DNA of 64,000 bases. Origin: Agathobaculum ammoniilyticum (lineage in GTDB: Bacteria > Bacillota > Clostridia > Oscillospirales > Butyricicoccaceae). Positions 1 to 7,024 of the stretch are shown here, piece by piece. Positions within the stretch are counted from its first letter, which is position 1, and every line of letters starts with the position of its first letter. The DNA lies in NCBI RefSeq assembly GCF_025567315.1, contig NZ_JAOQJE010000004.1:62001-126000 (forward strand), in the 5' to 3' direction. The position numbers and the translations under genes are program-made. The notes below the pieces were generated by a model. That model had not been told where the DNA came from and made no database searches. It saw only the letters and a list, made by a program, of their open reading frames with translations.

Positions 1-354
1 ATAAAAACGATAAATAATGCCATTTGTAAGAATAGCGAATTTAGCCGAAGTCGTACCAAAATAGCGGAACAACTGTGAATCGTGCTTTTCTAAATTTTCA
101 GACGCAGACTTGCACTCAATCAAAATAACAGGCTCAGCATTCATAATAATTGCATAGTCTACTTTTTCGCCTTTTTTAATGCCGACATCCGCTGTGTATT
201 CAGGGACAAATTCTTGTGGATTGAAAATATCATATCCCAACATAGAAAAGAATGGCATGATCAGAGAGGTTTTTGTGGCCTCCTCAGTAGCAACTGCATC
301 TTTGAGAGAATCAACACGCTTAGAAAACTGCTTTACCTGATCAATAAAATCCAT
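1..354 (-). CDS. Type I restriction R-subunit-like N-terminal domain protein (partial)
   Basis: Partial gene running off the left edge; 118 codons are visible. It starts at ATG 354 behind a GGGGG ribosome site. The visible part reads like the HsdR_N / COG4748 domain: a helical start, then D-Y-A-I-I and I-L-I-E-C-K-S, which fits the D...ExK core of a PD-(D/E)XK nuclease fold. Such proteins occur alone in prophages and defence islands. It lies outside the repressor and is transcribed leftwards, so it may be a lysogeny-expressed accessory gene. The rest of the protein is not visible, so whether helicase or methylase domains follow is unknown. Confidence 0.7.
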   Translation of the reverse strand, partial: MDFIDQVKQFSKRVDSLKDAVATEEATKTSLIMPFFSMLGYDIFNPQEFVPEYTADVGIKKGEKVDYAIIMNAEPVILIECKSASENLEKHDSQLFRYFGTTSAKFAILTNGIIYRFY

Positions 355-384
355 TGTAGTTATCCCCCTGACTATTTTTTTCAA

Positions 385-401
385 TGTCCAAATTGGACAC
401 C
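385..401 (+). repeat. Dispersed 17-bp quasi-palindrome, copy 1
   Basis: TGTCCAAATTGGACACC lies upstream of the leftward restriction-like gene. Its core is a perfect 7-bp inverted repeat (TGTCCAA-A-TTGGACA). It is the left-most of six similar sites in the prophage. Confidence 0.55.
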
Positions 402-440
402 TAAAATTTGTGAAAATAATACAATATATTGAAACCCCTC

Positions 441-491
441 TTGCAATCGAACAAGATACGGTGTATTATTCTAAATACAAACGGTTGTTCG
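441..491 (+). promoter_or_regulatory. Promoter with SOS (LexA/DinR)-like box
   Basis: TTGCAA (441-446), a 17-bp spacer and TATTAT (464-469) make a good sigma-A promoter. Just downstream, at about +2, is CAAACGGTTGTTCG (478-491). It matches the Bacillus-type LexA box CGAAC-N4-GTTCG at nine of ten defined bases. A perfect 10-bp inverted repeat (445-454 and 485-494) also brackets the promoter. The promoter points right, at the small ORF at 511 and into the 3' end of the repressor gene. Confidence 0.5.
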
Positions 492-510
492 ATTTTGGGA
501 GGGCGATCTA

Positions 511-675
511 ATGACACTACAACAACAGCGCATGCTGGAAATAATGCGAGTAGCTGATTCAGAGACTATTGATCGCCTTTTCTGTGTTGCTGCATCCATA
601 ATTGGTATTCTGCCTGCCGAATCATCTCGTCTTGCTGTTCCGGTGTCATCTGATCCATCATTTCCAAAATCTTAA
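511..675 (+). CDS. Small ORF convergent with and overlapping the repressor gene
   Basis: A 54-codon ORF with a good GGGAGGG site before ATG 511 and its own promoter with an SOS-like box. Its last 110 bp overlap the end of the repressor gene on the other strand. The product begins with a charged helix and has a short hydrophobic patch (V-A-A-S-I-I-G-I-L). I recognise no family. It could be a real peptide, or a vehicle for damage-induced transcription antisense to the repressor. Confidence 0.4.
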   Translation: MTLQQQRMLEIMRVADSETIDRLFCVAASIIGILPAESSRLAVPVSSDPSFPKS

Positions 676-913
676 TCTGCTTCTGCGTTAGGTCGCTCAC
701 CTCAGAGGTGAGCGGCTTTTTTTTATTGATCATACCTAACAAATAGGCGTCTGAAACATCAAACACCTCGCATAAATTCTGAACTTGAGAATATTTTGGC
801 GAGGTAATACCACGTTCCCATTGGCTTACTGCCGTTTGATTAACACCAATTAGATCTGCCAACTCTTTTTGCGACAATTTGGCATTTTGCCGCAATTCTT
901 TTATTCGATTCAC
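566..913 (-). CDS. Prophage CI-type repressor (XRE HTH)
   Basis: A 115-residue protein. The GTG start at 913 follows AAGGAGG; longer readings lack a site. Residues 4-58 are an XRE helix-turn-helix (Q-K-E-L-A-D-L-I-G-V, then V-S-Q-W-E-R-G). The rest is a short acidic helical tail with no LexA-type peptidase domain, so induction would need an antirepressor or another route. It is divergent from the Cro-like gene and shares three operators with it. It is the expected lysogeny master repressor. Confidence 0.88.
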   Translation of the reverse strand: MNRIKELRQNAKLSQKELADLIGVNQTAVSQWERGITSPKYSQVQNLCEVFDVSDAYLLGMINKKKPLTSEVSDLTQKQIKILEMMDQMTPEQQDEMIRQAEYQLWMQQHRKGDQ

Positions 914-950
914 GGGGTGGCCTCCTTGTCCTGATGTATCAATATTAACA

Positions 951-979
951 GTAATACTACTAAAAATCAATACTTGCAA
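951..979 (-). promoter_or_regulatory. Repressor promoter (PRM-like)
   Basis: On the minus strand TTGCAA (979-974), a 17-bp spacer and TATTAC (956-951) precede the GTG start of the repressor. It is back-to-back with the rightward early promoter. Confidence 0.65.
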
Positions 980-985
980 AAAAAT

Positions 986-1049
986 AGTAGAAAACTGCTT
1001 GACAAAATAGAAAACTAATGTTATAGTGTGCGTACAGTAGAAAACTACT
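986..1049. promoter_or_regulatory. Three lysogeny operators
   Basis: Three copies of a short dyad with a central AAAA: AGTAG-AAAA-CTG (986-997), AATAG-AAAA-CTA (1006-1017) and AGTAG-AAAA-CTACT (1036-1049, perfect). Starts are 20 and 30 bp apart, near whole helical turns. They flank or overlap the early rightward promoter, as expected for CI/Cro-type operators. Confidence 0.7.
999..1027 (+). promoter_or_regulatory. Early rightward promoter (PR-like)
   Basis: Consensus TTGACA (999-1004), a 17-bp spacer and TATAGT (1022-1027). The second operator lies in the spacer and the third just after the -10, so repressor binding would block initiation. Confidence 0.8.
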
Positions 1050-1067
1050 ACAGAAAGGAGGGGGAAT

Positions 1068-1274
1068 ATGCTTTGCATCAAAGAAAAAAGAAAGAGCTTG
1101 GGGATTTCACAAGCAGAGTTAGCGGAGAGGGTGAATGTAAATCAGACAGCAATTAGTCAGTGGGAACGTGGCGTTGTTACACCCTCTCTTGAAAAGGCAA
1201 AACGACTCGCGTATGTGTTCGGCTGTACTATCGATGACCTGTATGCAGCCGAGCCGGAAAAGGAGGCGGGGTAA
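1068..1274 (+). CDS. Cro-like XRE regulator
   Basis: A 68-residue protein that is almost entirely an XRE helix-turn-helix (S-Q-A-E-L-A-E-R-V, then I-S-Q-W-E-R-G-V-V-T-P). It starts at ATG 1068 after AGGAGGGGG. The recognition helix resembles that of the divergent repressor (N-Q-T-A-x-S-Q-W-E-R-G in both), so both likely read the same operators. It is the first gene of the rightward early operon and probably commits to lytic growth or tunes the switch. Confidence 0.85.
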   Translation: MLCIKEKRKSLGISQAELAERVNVNQTAISQWERGVVTPSLEKAKRLAYVFGCTIDDLYAAEPEKEAG

Positions 1275-1508
1275 ATGCGACGAATCAACGAACTGGAGGA
1301 GCGTGTAAGCAAGCTTGAGTACGGAAATATTCTAACACCCCCATACAAAATGGAGTATTATTACAGGCCGTTGCTATCTGACACGCAGAAGAAACAACTT
1401 ATCGACGAATTACATCAATTTACCATCGAAACGATGAAAAACCGAGAACCGCAGTCTTTAGCGGTCCTGCCTGATATCCTCGCATATCTGCTGGAAAAGA
1501 AAGGATAG
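1275..1508 (+). CDS. Small early phage protein, unknown
   Basis: A 77-residue protein starting directly after the Cro-like stop codon, with AGGAGG inside the previous gene. The N-terminus is a charged heptad-like helix (residues 3-16); the rest is predicted helical. No family recognised; its place suggests an early regulatory or takeover role. Confidence 0.6.
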   Translation: MRRINELEERVSKLEYGNILTPPYKMEYYYRPLLSDTQKKQLIDELHQFTIETMKNREPQSLAVLPDILAYLLEKKG

Positions 1509-1513
1509 GAATT

Positions 1514-1825
1514 ATGAGTGCAATGAAAGAATACGCGCTGGGCGTTTGCTACGCGCATCCCAAGGAAATGTACGACCTTTATGACCTGCTGTGCGGCTGG
1601 GAAATCGCAGAGAGAGCAGTCGAGATGGAGATAGTCGAACGGTTTGGCGGGGACACATATCCCTCGAAAGATATGTTTGAAATCATGCAGGGAATAGCCG
1701 ATATTCTTGAGAATATACCTGATGAAGAAGCGCTGGTTATGTTGAAAATGGTGTCTTTGATCACGGATAAACCAGATCTCATGGAGGAGGAACTCTCTTT
1801 CTGGAGAGGCAGGTGCGCGGCATGA
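1514..1825 (+). CDS. Early phage protein, unknown
   Basis: A 103-residue acidic protein (many E and D) five bases after the previous stop, in the same operon. Predicted mostly helical, no signal peptide or membrane segment. I do not recognise a family. Confidence 0.6.
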   Translation: MSAMKEYALGVCYAHPKEMYDLYDLLCGWEIAERAVEMEIVERFGGDTYPSKDMFEIMQGIADILENIPDEEALVMLKMVSLITDKPDLMEEELSFWRGRCAA

Positions 1826-2028
1826 AACTGGAGCTATCCCACGCAGAACGCAATGCGCTGCTGGACGCGGCAGGGCGCGACAAGATAGCATCTGCTGCGG
1901 GCGCGTTGCTGGAGCAGGCGAGAACCGCGGGGCTGACGCACCTGCAGACGATCGCGCTGGTGGACTATATCCGTCTCCGGCTGGAAACGCCGCCCGACTT
2001 CGGCGGTTTTGAAAATAAGGCGGGGTGA
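1822..2028 (+). CDS. Small early phage protein, unknown
   Basis: A 68-residue protein. The ATG at 1822 overlaps the end of the previous gene (ATGA), implying coupled translation. The middle (D-Y-I-R-L-R-L) is helical. From here on the GC content rises to the level typical of the rest of the prophage. Confidence 0.6.
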   Translation: MKLELSHAERNALLDAAGRDKIASAAGALLEQARTAGLTHLQTIALVDYIRLRLETPPDFGGFENKAG

Positions 2029-2072
2029 CTTTATGCCTTGCATTATACCACGAAAAGGAGGGAAGCACCACG

Positions 2073-2528
2073 ATGCAAAACTACCAGAATATTTACCAAA
2101 CTGCCCGTGAGGGTGCGGGTTTGACGCAGGAAGCCGCAGCGGAGCGGTTAGGCTGGTCGGTGCGCTGCCTGCAGGACATTGAGCAGGCCAGTCGTGAGCC
2201 GTCACCGGAAAAGGCGGCGCAGATGGCGGCGGCCTACCGCGCGCCCTGGCTGCGGGGGTACTATTGCAACCGCTGCCCGCTGGGCTGCGTATGGCACAGG
2301 CCGGAAAGCAACGTTGAGCTGCAGCAGCTTGCGCTGGAGGTAGGGCTGGAGGCCGAGGACTACGAGCAGGAGCGGCGCGACGCGCATGATCTGGCGCGGA
2401 TCGCGTTGGACCGGAAAATCGATGATGCGGAATACCCACGCTATCAGGCGATACAGCGGCGCATGCTGCGCCGTGCGTATCTGGCAGAGATGGCCTCAAT
2501 AGCGGGGGAAACGCAGGTGGAAAGATGA
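2073..2528 (+). CDS. XRE-family HTH protein with Cys-rich middle
   Basis: A 151-residue protein with ATG 2073 after AAAGGAGGG. Residues 4-52 are an XRE helix-turn-helix (T-Q-E-A-A-A-E-R-L-G-W). A C-N-R-C-P-L-G-C cluster follows and then a charged helical region. The cysteines could bind zinc. This domain order is common in early operons of clostridial prophages; its target is unknown. Confidence 0.75.
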   Translation: MQNYQNIYQTAREGAGLTQEAAAERLGWSVRCLQDIEQASREPSPEKAAQMAAAYRAPWLRGYYCNRCPLGCVWHRPESNVELQQLALEVGLEAEDYEQERRDAHDLARIALDRKIDDAEYPRYQAIQRRMLRRAYLAEMASIAGETQVER

Positions 2529-2568
2529 ACAAGCACTGATGAATACAATACCCCGAGGAGGTGTGCCT

Positions 2569-2799
2569 ATGGAAAGCAAAAACCGCAGGCTGGTTATGGA
2601 GCAGGCGTTCACGCTCGCCAGCGGCCGTAAGGCAGTGTGCCGGATCTATGACGACGAGAATACGGTACCCAAGTCCAACGCAGAAGAACACCAGAGGTGT
2701 GTTGACCGCATGAAAGAGGTGGCTGCGAACATATTTATGCGGGCTGAATTGGCAAAGCAGCAAAAGGAAAGCGCCCAGGGCGGCGGCAACCGCGACTGA
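2569..2799 (+). CDS. Small phage protein, unknown
   Basis: A 76-residue protein; ATG 2569 has GAGGAGG at a good distance, which is why it is preferred over an ATG 30 bases upstream. The start of the protein looks beta-rich, the end helical and charged. No known domain. Confidence 0.6.
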   Translation: MESKNRRLVMEQAFTLASGRKAVCRIYDDENTVPKSNAEEHQRCVDRMKEVAANIFMRAELAKQQKESAQGGGNRD

Positions 2800-2839
2800 G
2801 CGCAAAGAAATAAAAGCTACTTACAGGATAAAACAAAAA

Positions 2840-2867
2840 CCCTGCGCTGTCAAGAGGCGGCGCAGGG
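2840..2867 (-). terminator. Stem-loop, possible minus-strand terminator
   Basis: CCCTGCGC pairs with GCGCAGGG around a 12-nt loop. On the minus strand the stem is followed by TTTTTGTTTT, so it would terminate leftward transcripts. On the plus strand there is no U run. Confidence 0.4.
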
Positions 2868-2885
2868 GAAACGGAGGAATAAACG

Positions 2886-2999
2886 ATGGTTACAAATTGG
2901 CTGTTGATGATGCTGGGGATAGGGTGCCTGTATCTGGCGCTCGGGATTTGTATGGACCGGCTGCTCGGCCGTGCGCTGGAGAGGAGGGGGCGGCGGTGA
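2886..2999 (+). CDS. 37-residue membrane peptide
   Basis: Short ORF with ACGGAGG before ATG 2886. Residues 4-24 are hydrophobic (L-L-M-M-L-G-I-G-C-L-Y) and end in a basic tail (R-R-G-R-R), so it should be a single-span membrane peptide with its C-terminus inside. Its TGA overlaps the GTG of the next gene (GTGA). Function unknown. Confidence 0.55.
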   Translation: MVTNWLLMMLGIGCLYLALGICMDRLLGRALERRGRR

Positions 3000-3445
3000 A
3001 AGTCACCGAGGCCCTGCTGGCCGAACGACTGACAGCGCGGCGCGCTGTGCAAGCGGCGGCTCCCGCCTCTGTCCCGCACGGACGGGAGGGAAAAAGGGAG
3101 CGCTGGACGGCCGAGCAGACCGCGCGGCTGATTGAGCTATGGACAGAGGGGACCCGCGATTATGTGCAGCTTGCCGATGCAGTCGGTGCAACGGTCGAGC
3201 GTACCCGCCGCAAAATCGACAACCTGGTCGCGGCGGGCCGTCTGCCGCCGCGCGCGGGGGATAAGGACCGGAGCAGTCCGGCCCTGTCTCCGCATGCCTC
3301 CGAGGCCACAGCGGATAAAGCGGAGCCGCCTGCGTTGCCGGACGCAAATGCAGCGCTGGCCGAGCTGGAGGCTCTGCTTACGCGCGCCGCTGCGATCGTG
3401 CAGGCGCTGCGCGTGCTGACAGGGGGAGGGGGCGGTAAAGGATGA
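2996..3445 (+). CDS. SANT/Myb-like phage DNA-binding protein
   Basis: A 149-residue protein that starts at GTG 2996, coupled to the membrane peptide. After a basic Ala/Arg segment, residues 33-80 look like a SANT/Myb or MerR-like fold (R-W-T-A-E-Q-T-A-R-L-I-E-L-W, then T-R-R-K-I-D-N-L). The C-terminus is an Ala-rich helix. It precedes the replication genes and may act on the origin or on transcription. Confidence 0.6.
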   Translation: MKVTEALLAERLTARRAVQAAAPASVPHGREGKRERWTAEQTARLIELWTEGTRDYVQLADAVGATVERTRRKIDNLVAAGRLPPRAGDKDRSSPALSPHASEATADKAEPPALPDANAALAELEALLTRAAAIVQALRVLTGGGGGKG

Positions 3446-4203
3446 CTTATCATTTCGACGGCCGGATCGCTGCCATGTATGGCGTGGATGAGGCGGTCTT
3501 TATCGCCATGCTTCAATTTTGGATCGCAAAAAACGAAGCCAACGACCGCCATTTCCATGACGGCCGGTACTGGACATATAACAGCATCCGTGCAATGGAA
3601 AGGCTGTTTCCCTGGTGGAGCAAGCGGCAGATCGAGCGCATCGTCAAAAAACTGAAAGACACCGGGGTCGTGCTGACGGCAAATTACAACCGAGACAGCC
3701 ATGACCGGACGCTGTTTTATTCGCTCGATGAGAGTAAATTGCCCATTTCCCCGTTTTGTCGCGAGCTGTCCCCAAACGGTGACAGCACCCCGTCCCCAAA
3801 CGGTGACGACTTGGCACCAAACGGTGAAATGTATAAGGAACAGTTAAATACACAGTTAAAAGAAGAAGAGGAAAAGCCGGACGGAAATATCAAACCGCTG
3901 GAACTGATGGAGCGGTATAACACGATCTGCACCGGTATGCCGCAGGCGGTCAAGCTGACGGAGAAACGGGCGAAAGCGGTGCGCCGTCTTTACGCAACCG
4001 GCTATACGTCCGAGCAGCTGATCGATGTATTTTACCGCGCGCAGGCAAGCAGCTTTTGCACGGGCAGCAACGACCGGGGCTGGCGGGCAGATTTCGACTG
4101 GCTCATGAGCGAAAATAACCTGGTCAAGGTGCTGGAGGGCAAGTACGGCGGCAGCGCCGCGCCTGCACCGCACCGTCAGAACGGAGGATACGAGCAATGG
4201 TAG
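3442..4203 (+). CDS. DnaD-like phage replication protein
   Basis: A 253-residue protein overlapping the previous gene by ATGA. Residues 1-95 form a winged-helix domain of phage replisome organisers (R-Y-W-T-Y-N-S, then W-S-K-R-Q-I-E-R-I-V). A linker with three P-N-G-(D/E) repeats follows, then a DnaD-type C-terminal helical domain (about 150-235). It is immediately followed by a DnaB helicase, which such proteins load. The linker repeats are also direct DNA repeats (see repeat entry). Confidence 0.8.
   Translation: MTYHFDGRIAAMYGVDEAVFIAMLQFWIAKNEANDRHFHDGRYWTYNSIRAMERLFPWWSKRQIERIVKKLKDTGVVLTANYNRDSHDRTLFYSLDESKLPISPFCRELSPNGDSTPSPNGDDLAPNGEMYKEQLNTQLKEEEEKPDGNIKPLELMERYNTICTGMPQAVKLTEKRAKAVRRLYATGYTSEQLIDVFYRAQASSFCTGSNDRGWRADFDWLMSENNLVKVLEGKYGGSAAPAPHRQNGGYEQW
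3772..3827 (+). repeat. Three iteron-like direct repeats
   Basis: The 11-mer CCAAACGGTGA occurs at 3772-3782, 3796-3806 and 3817-3827. Spacing is 24 and 21 bp, close to two helical turns and in frame. They encode the P-N-G-(D/E) repeats of the replication protein. Repeats inside initiator genes often serve as phage origins, so this is a candidate origin. Confidence 0.45.
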
Positions 4204-5486
4204 AAAAGGCAACGCTGGACGCGGAATACAGCGTGATCGGCTGCCTGCTGGTGGACCCGTCGATCGTGGGCGAGCTGATCAGCCTGACACGGGCGGAGGA
4301 TTTCAGCATCCCCGAGCTGCGCACGGTGTATCAGGCGGCGGTGCGGTTGTTTACGGCGGGACGGCCGGTGGACGCGGTAACCATTCGCGGCGTCTGCGGC
4401 GCGGAGTATAACAACCTGCTGCTGCAGTGCATGGATATCACGCCGACGGCGTTCGGCTGGAAAACGTATATAGCCGCTATGCAGGAGCAGACGCGGGTGC
4501 GGCGGCTGCGGGCGCTCGCAGAGCAGCTTGCAGGGGTGCGGACAAGCACGCAGGCGCGCGAGCTGATCGGGCAGGCGGGCGAAATACTCAGCGAGAAAAA
4601 CCGGACGCGGGTCGTGACGATGGACCAGGCGCTGCTGCAGTTTTTCACCGAGCAGGGGGAAAAGCGGAAATTTATCAGCTACGGGCTGGACAAGCTGGAC
4701 CGGCGGCTGTACTCGGATCACGGGGATTTTGTGGTGCTGGCGGGGCGGCCCTCGGCGGGCAAAACCGCGCTGGCGCTGCAGATGGCGGCGCACATGGGGC
4801 AGCAGGAGCGGGTCGGCTTTTACAGTCTGGAGACCAGCCCCGCAAAGCTGACCAACCGCCTGGTGGCGAACCGCTGCATCATCGATTTTGCGCGCATCAA
4901 CCGGCGCGAAATGACCGACGAGGAATGGCAGCGGGCGGCGACGTGGAAAAAGGAGGTCACCGCGACCGATCTGGAGCTGGTCCATGCGCCGGGCTGGGGC
5001 GTGCAGGATATCCTGACCACCGCGCTGGCGCGGCGGCAGCGGATCGTGTTCATCGATTACCTGCAGGAGCTGCGCGGGCGCGGGCGCGACCGGTTCGAGC
5101 AGGTGACCAATATTTCGCTCGACCTGCACACGATGGCGCAGGAGCACGGCATCCTGGTTGTGGCGCTCAGCCAGTTTTCCCGCGCCGCGGCCAGCCGCGC
5201 GGATGCCGCGCCCACGCTGACCGACCTGCGCGAATCCGGCCAGATCGAGCAGGACGCGGACGCAGTGCTGGCGCTGTATCTCGATCCGGACGAGGACGCG
5301 CCTGCGGACGACCGCAAACTGCGTGTGCTGAAAAACAAAGAGGGGCGGCTGGGCGAGTTTTCGCTGTCGTTTGACGGCCAGCACCAGCTTTTTGCCGAGT
5401 ATATGGACGGGCAGCTCGCCGCCGCGCGCCATGTGGCGCGCGTGGAGAAAAGCCACCGCGGGCAGCAGGAAATAGAAAGCGCATAG
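4197..5486 (+). CDS. dnaB: Replicative DNA helicase (DnaB family)
   Basis: A 429-residue protein with the two-domain DnaB plan: a helical N-terminal domain (1-100, S-V-I-G-C-L-L-V-D-P) and a RecA-type motor with Walker A G-R-P-S-A-G-K-T at about 182-189 and Walker B F-I-D-Y-L near 283. It unwinds DNA at the phage fork. Its start overlaps the end of the DnaD-like gene, consistent with a loader-helicase pair. Confidence 0.92.
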   Translation: MVEKATLDAEYSVIGCLLVDPSIVGELISLTRAEDFSIPELRTVYQAAVRLFTAGRPVDAVTIRGVCGAEYNNLLLQCMDITPTAFGWKTYIAAMQEQTRVRRLRALAEQLAGVRTSTQARELIGQAGEILSEKNRTRVVTMDQALLQFFTEQGEKRKFISYGLDKLDRRLYSDHGDFVVLAGRPSAGKTALALQMAAHMGQQERVGFYSLETSPAKLTNRLVANRCIIDFARINRREMTDEEWQRAATWKKEVTATDLELVHAPGWGVQDILTTALARRQRIVFIDYLQELRGRGRDRFEQVTNISLDLHTMAQEHGILVVALSQFSRAAASRADAAPTLTDLRESGQIEQDADAVLALYLDPDEDAPADDRKLRVLKNKEGRLGEFSLSFDGQHQLFAEYMDGQLAAARHVARVEKSHRGQQEIESA

Positions 5487-5502
5487 GAAACGGAGGAGCA
5501 AA

Positions 5503-5844
5503 ATGGGACGACTGACATGGAAAACCCCAGACGGGGTATGGGGCGTTAAGGGCGTAGAATGGGGCGAGGTGCCGCAGGCACTGTACGGCCCGCTGTGCAA
5601 GCTCAAGGACTACGAGGATGTATGCGATTCGCCGCGTGTGGCGGCATCGTATCTGGACGGCGATCTCGGGCCGGTGCAGTACAGGCTGATTGACAGGGAG
5701 CACAATGTTTACCAGTGCGGGGAATGCGGGCATATCGCGCGGTTTGAGGCGGCCGGACCGCATGAAAACGGCTGGAACACCTGCCCGAGCTGCGCCCGCA
5801 TGATCGCGGACGCGCCGGAGGAGGACGACGATGAACCTGCGTGA
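5503..5844 (+). CDS. Small zinc-ribbon phage protein
   Basis: A 113-residue protein with GGAGG before ATG 5503. The C-terminal half carries C-G-E-C-G and C-P-S-C, a four-cysteine zinc ribbon, and an acidic tail. The middle reads K-L-K-D-Y-E-D-V, a remnant of a motif common in clostridial phage proteins. Function unknown. Confidence 0.6.
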   Translation: MGRLTWKTPDGVWGVKGVEWGEVPQALYGPLCKLKDYEDVCDSPRVAASYLDGDLGPVQYRLIDREHNVYQCGECGHIARFEAAGPHENGWNTCPSCARMIADAPEEDDDEPA

Positions 5845-6007
5845 AGTAATCAAAATCCTGCGCTTTGAGCGCCGCCGCGTGCTGGCAATGAGCAGGGTAT
5901 GCGAGCCGGAATTTGCAGGGGACTACCTGCGCACCGCCCGCGCGCTCGGCATCGCGGCGGAGATCGTCGAGAAGTTCGCGGGAATGCACCGAAGAAAGGA
6001 CAAATGA
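5831..6007 (+). CDS. Small helical phage protein
   Basis: A 58-residue basic helical protein whose ATG 5831 overlaps the previous gene. It has an arginine cluster (F-E-R-R-R-V). No domain recognised; coupling to its neighbours supports it being real. Confidence 0.5.
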   Translation: MNLREVIKILRFERRRVLAMSRVCEPEFAGDYLRTARALGIAAEIVEKFAGMHRRKDK

Positions 6008-6008
6008 A

Positions 6009-6224
6009 ATGATCAGAGTGGAAGTCAACGATGGTACAGTAGCGTTGGAAATATACGGGCAAGGGGTAAATATGCTGACCGAGGTGCTGTCCATACTTGC
6101 ACGCATCTATGAGGCATATGAATCGACCGAAAAAGGGGCGGGCGACGAATTGCTTGATATTATCGGACGCGCCATACAACAAGGCAAAATACAGGAATGG
6201 TCTGAGGAGGCGTTCGGGGAATGA
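6009..6224 (+). CDS. Small phage protein, unknown
   Basis: A 71-residue protein. ATG 6009 has GAAAGGA upstream and begins M-I-R-V-E-V; longer upstream readings lack a ribosome site. It ends in an ATGA overlap with parA and may be part of the same unit. Confidence 0.55.
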   Translation: MIRVEVNDGTVALEIYGQGVNMLTEVLSILARIYEAYESTEKGAGDELLDIIGRAIQQGKIQEWSEEAFGE

Positions 6225-7024
6225 AAACAATTTCCGTTGTCAATCTGAAAGGCGGCGTCGGCAAGACCGTTACCGCCGTGAATCTGGCGGCGATCCTGGC
6301 GACCGAATACGGCGGGCGGGTGCTGCTGATCGACGCGGACCATCAGGGCAACGCGTCGAAATTTTACCGGATACCGGCCGAGCCAGGCAGCCTCGCGGAC
6401 CTGTTTGAGGGCATGGCGGCCTGTTACACAGACCTGATCCAGCACACGATTTACCGCGGGCTGGATGTGATCCCCGCGGACATGTCGCTGGCGGCGCTCG
6501 ACCTCGACGGCAGCCTGCCGGACGACGTGCATGGCGGGACGCCGCGCGAGCGTGCGCTGCGTGCGCTCACCGATCTGCGCGACGCGGTGATCGAGGACGA
6601 CGCATATGATTATATCATTATAGACTGCCCGCCCGCGTTCTCGCTCGCGTCCATCTCAGCGATCGCGGCGAGCACGGATATTGTGATCCCGCTCAAGCCG
6701 GGCGGCTTTGAGATCGACGGCATGGCCGAGCTGACGCGGCAGGTAGAAAGCGTGCGGCGCGTCAGCCCGTCGGTGCGGATCGCGGGCGTGCTGCTGACCA
6801 TGTGGTACAACGATCCGGACATAATCGGGGTGGAGGACTGGCTGCGGAAAAACAGCGGGCAGCGTGTGTTTAACAGCCATATCCGGCTGTCGCGGCCGGT
6901 AGATAAGTCGGTTTTGGGAGGCGAGCCGATCTGCCAATGGTCGCCCACCTCGGGCGCGGCACGGGATTACCGCGCATGGGTGCGGGAGTACCTGGGAGGT
7001 GTGGACGATGGCGAAACGGCTTGA
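6221..7024 (+). CDS. parA: ParA-family partition ATPase
   Basis: A 267-residue Soj/ParA protein. It has the deviant Walker A K-G-G-V-G-K-T at residues 10-16, L-L-I-D-A-D-H-Q-G-N for motif A', and I-I-I-D-C-P-P for Walker B. Such ATPases move DNA by a gradient on the nucleoid, together with ParB bound to a centromere. It overlaps its partner gene downstream. Partition genes imply that the phage is, or was, kept for some time as a plasmid-like replicon. Confidence 0.9.
   Translation: MKTISVVNLKGGVGKTVTAVNLAAILATEYGGRVLLIDADHQGNASKFYRIPAEPGSLADLFEGMAACYTDLIQHTIYRGLDVIPADMSLAALDLDGSLPDDVHGGTPRERALRALTDLRDAVIEDDAYDYIIIDCPPAFSLASISAIAASTDIVIPLKPGGFEIDGMAELTRQVESVRRVSPSVRIAGVLLTMWYNDPDIIGVEDWLRKNSGQRVFNSHIRLSRPVDKSVLGGEPICQWSPTSGAARDYRAWVREYLGGVDDGETA

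Noticed and set aside
448..461. Second LexA box in the left arm of the inverted repeat
   Set aside because: CGAAC is present but the other half (TACGG) does not fit GTTCG.
445..494. Inverted repeat as a terminator
   Set aside because: The 30-bp loop contains a promoter and there is no U run at the right place.
4427..5374. 315-codon Gly/Ala/Arg-rich ORF on the plus strand
   Set aside because: It is a shadow of the dnaB helicase gene in another frame; composition follows codon bias of the real gene and it has no ribosome site.
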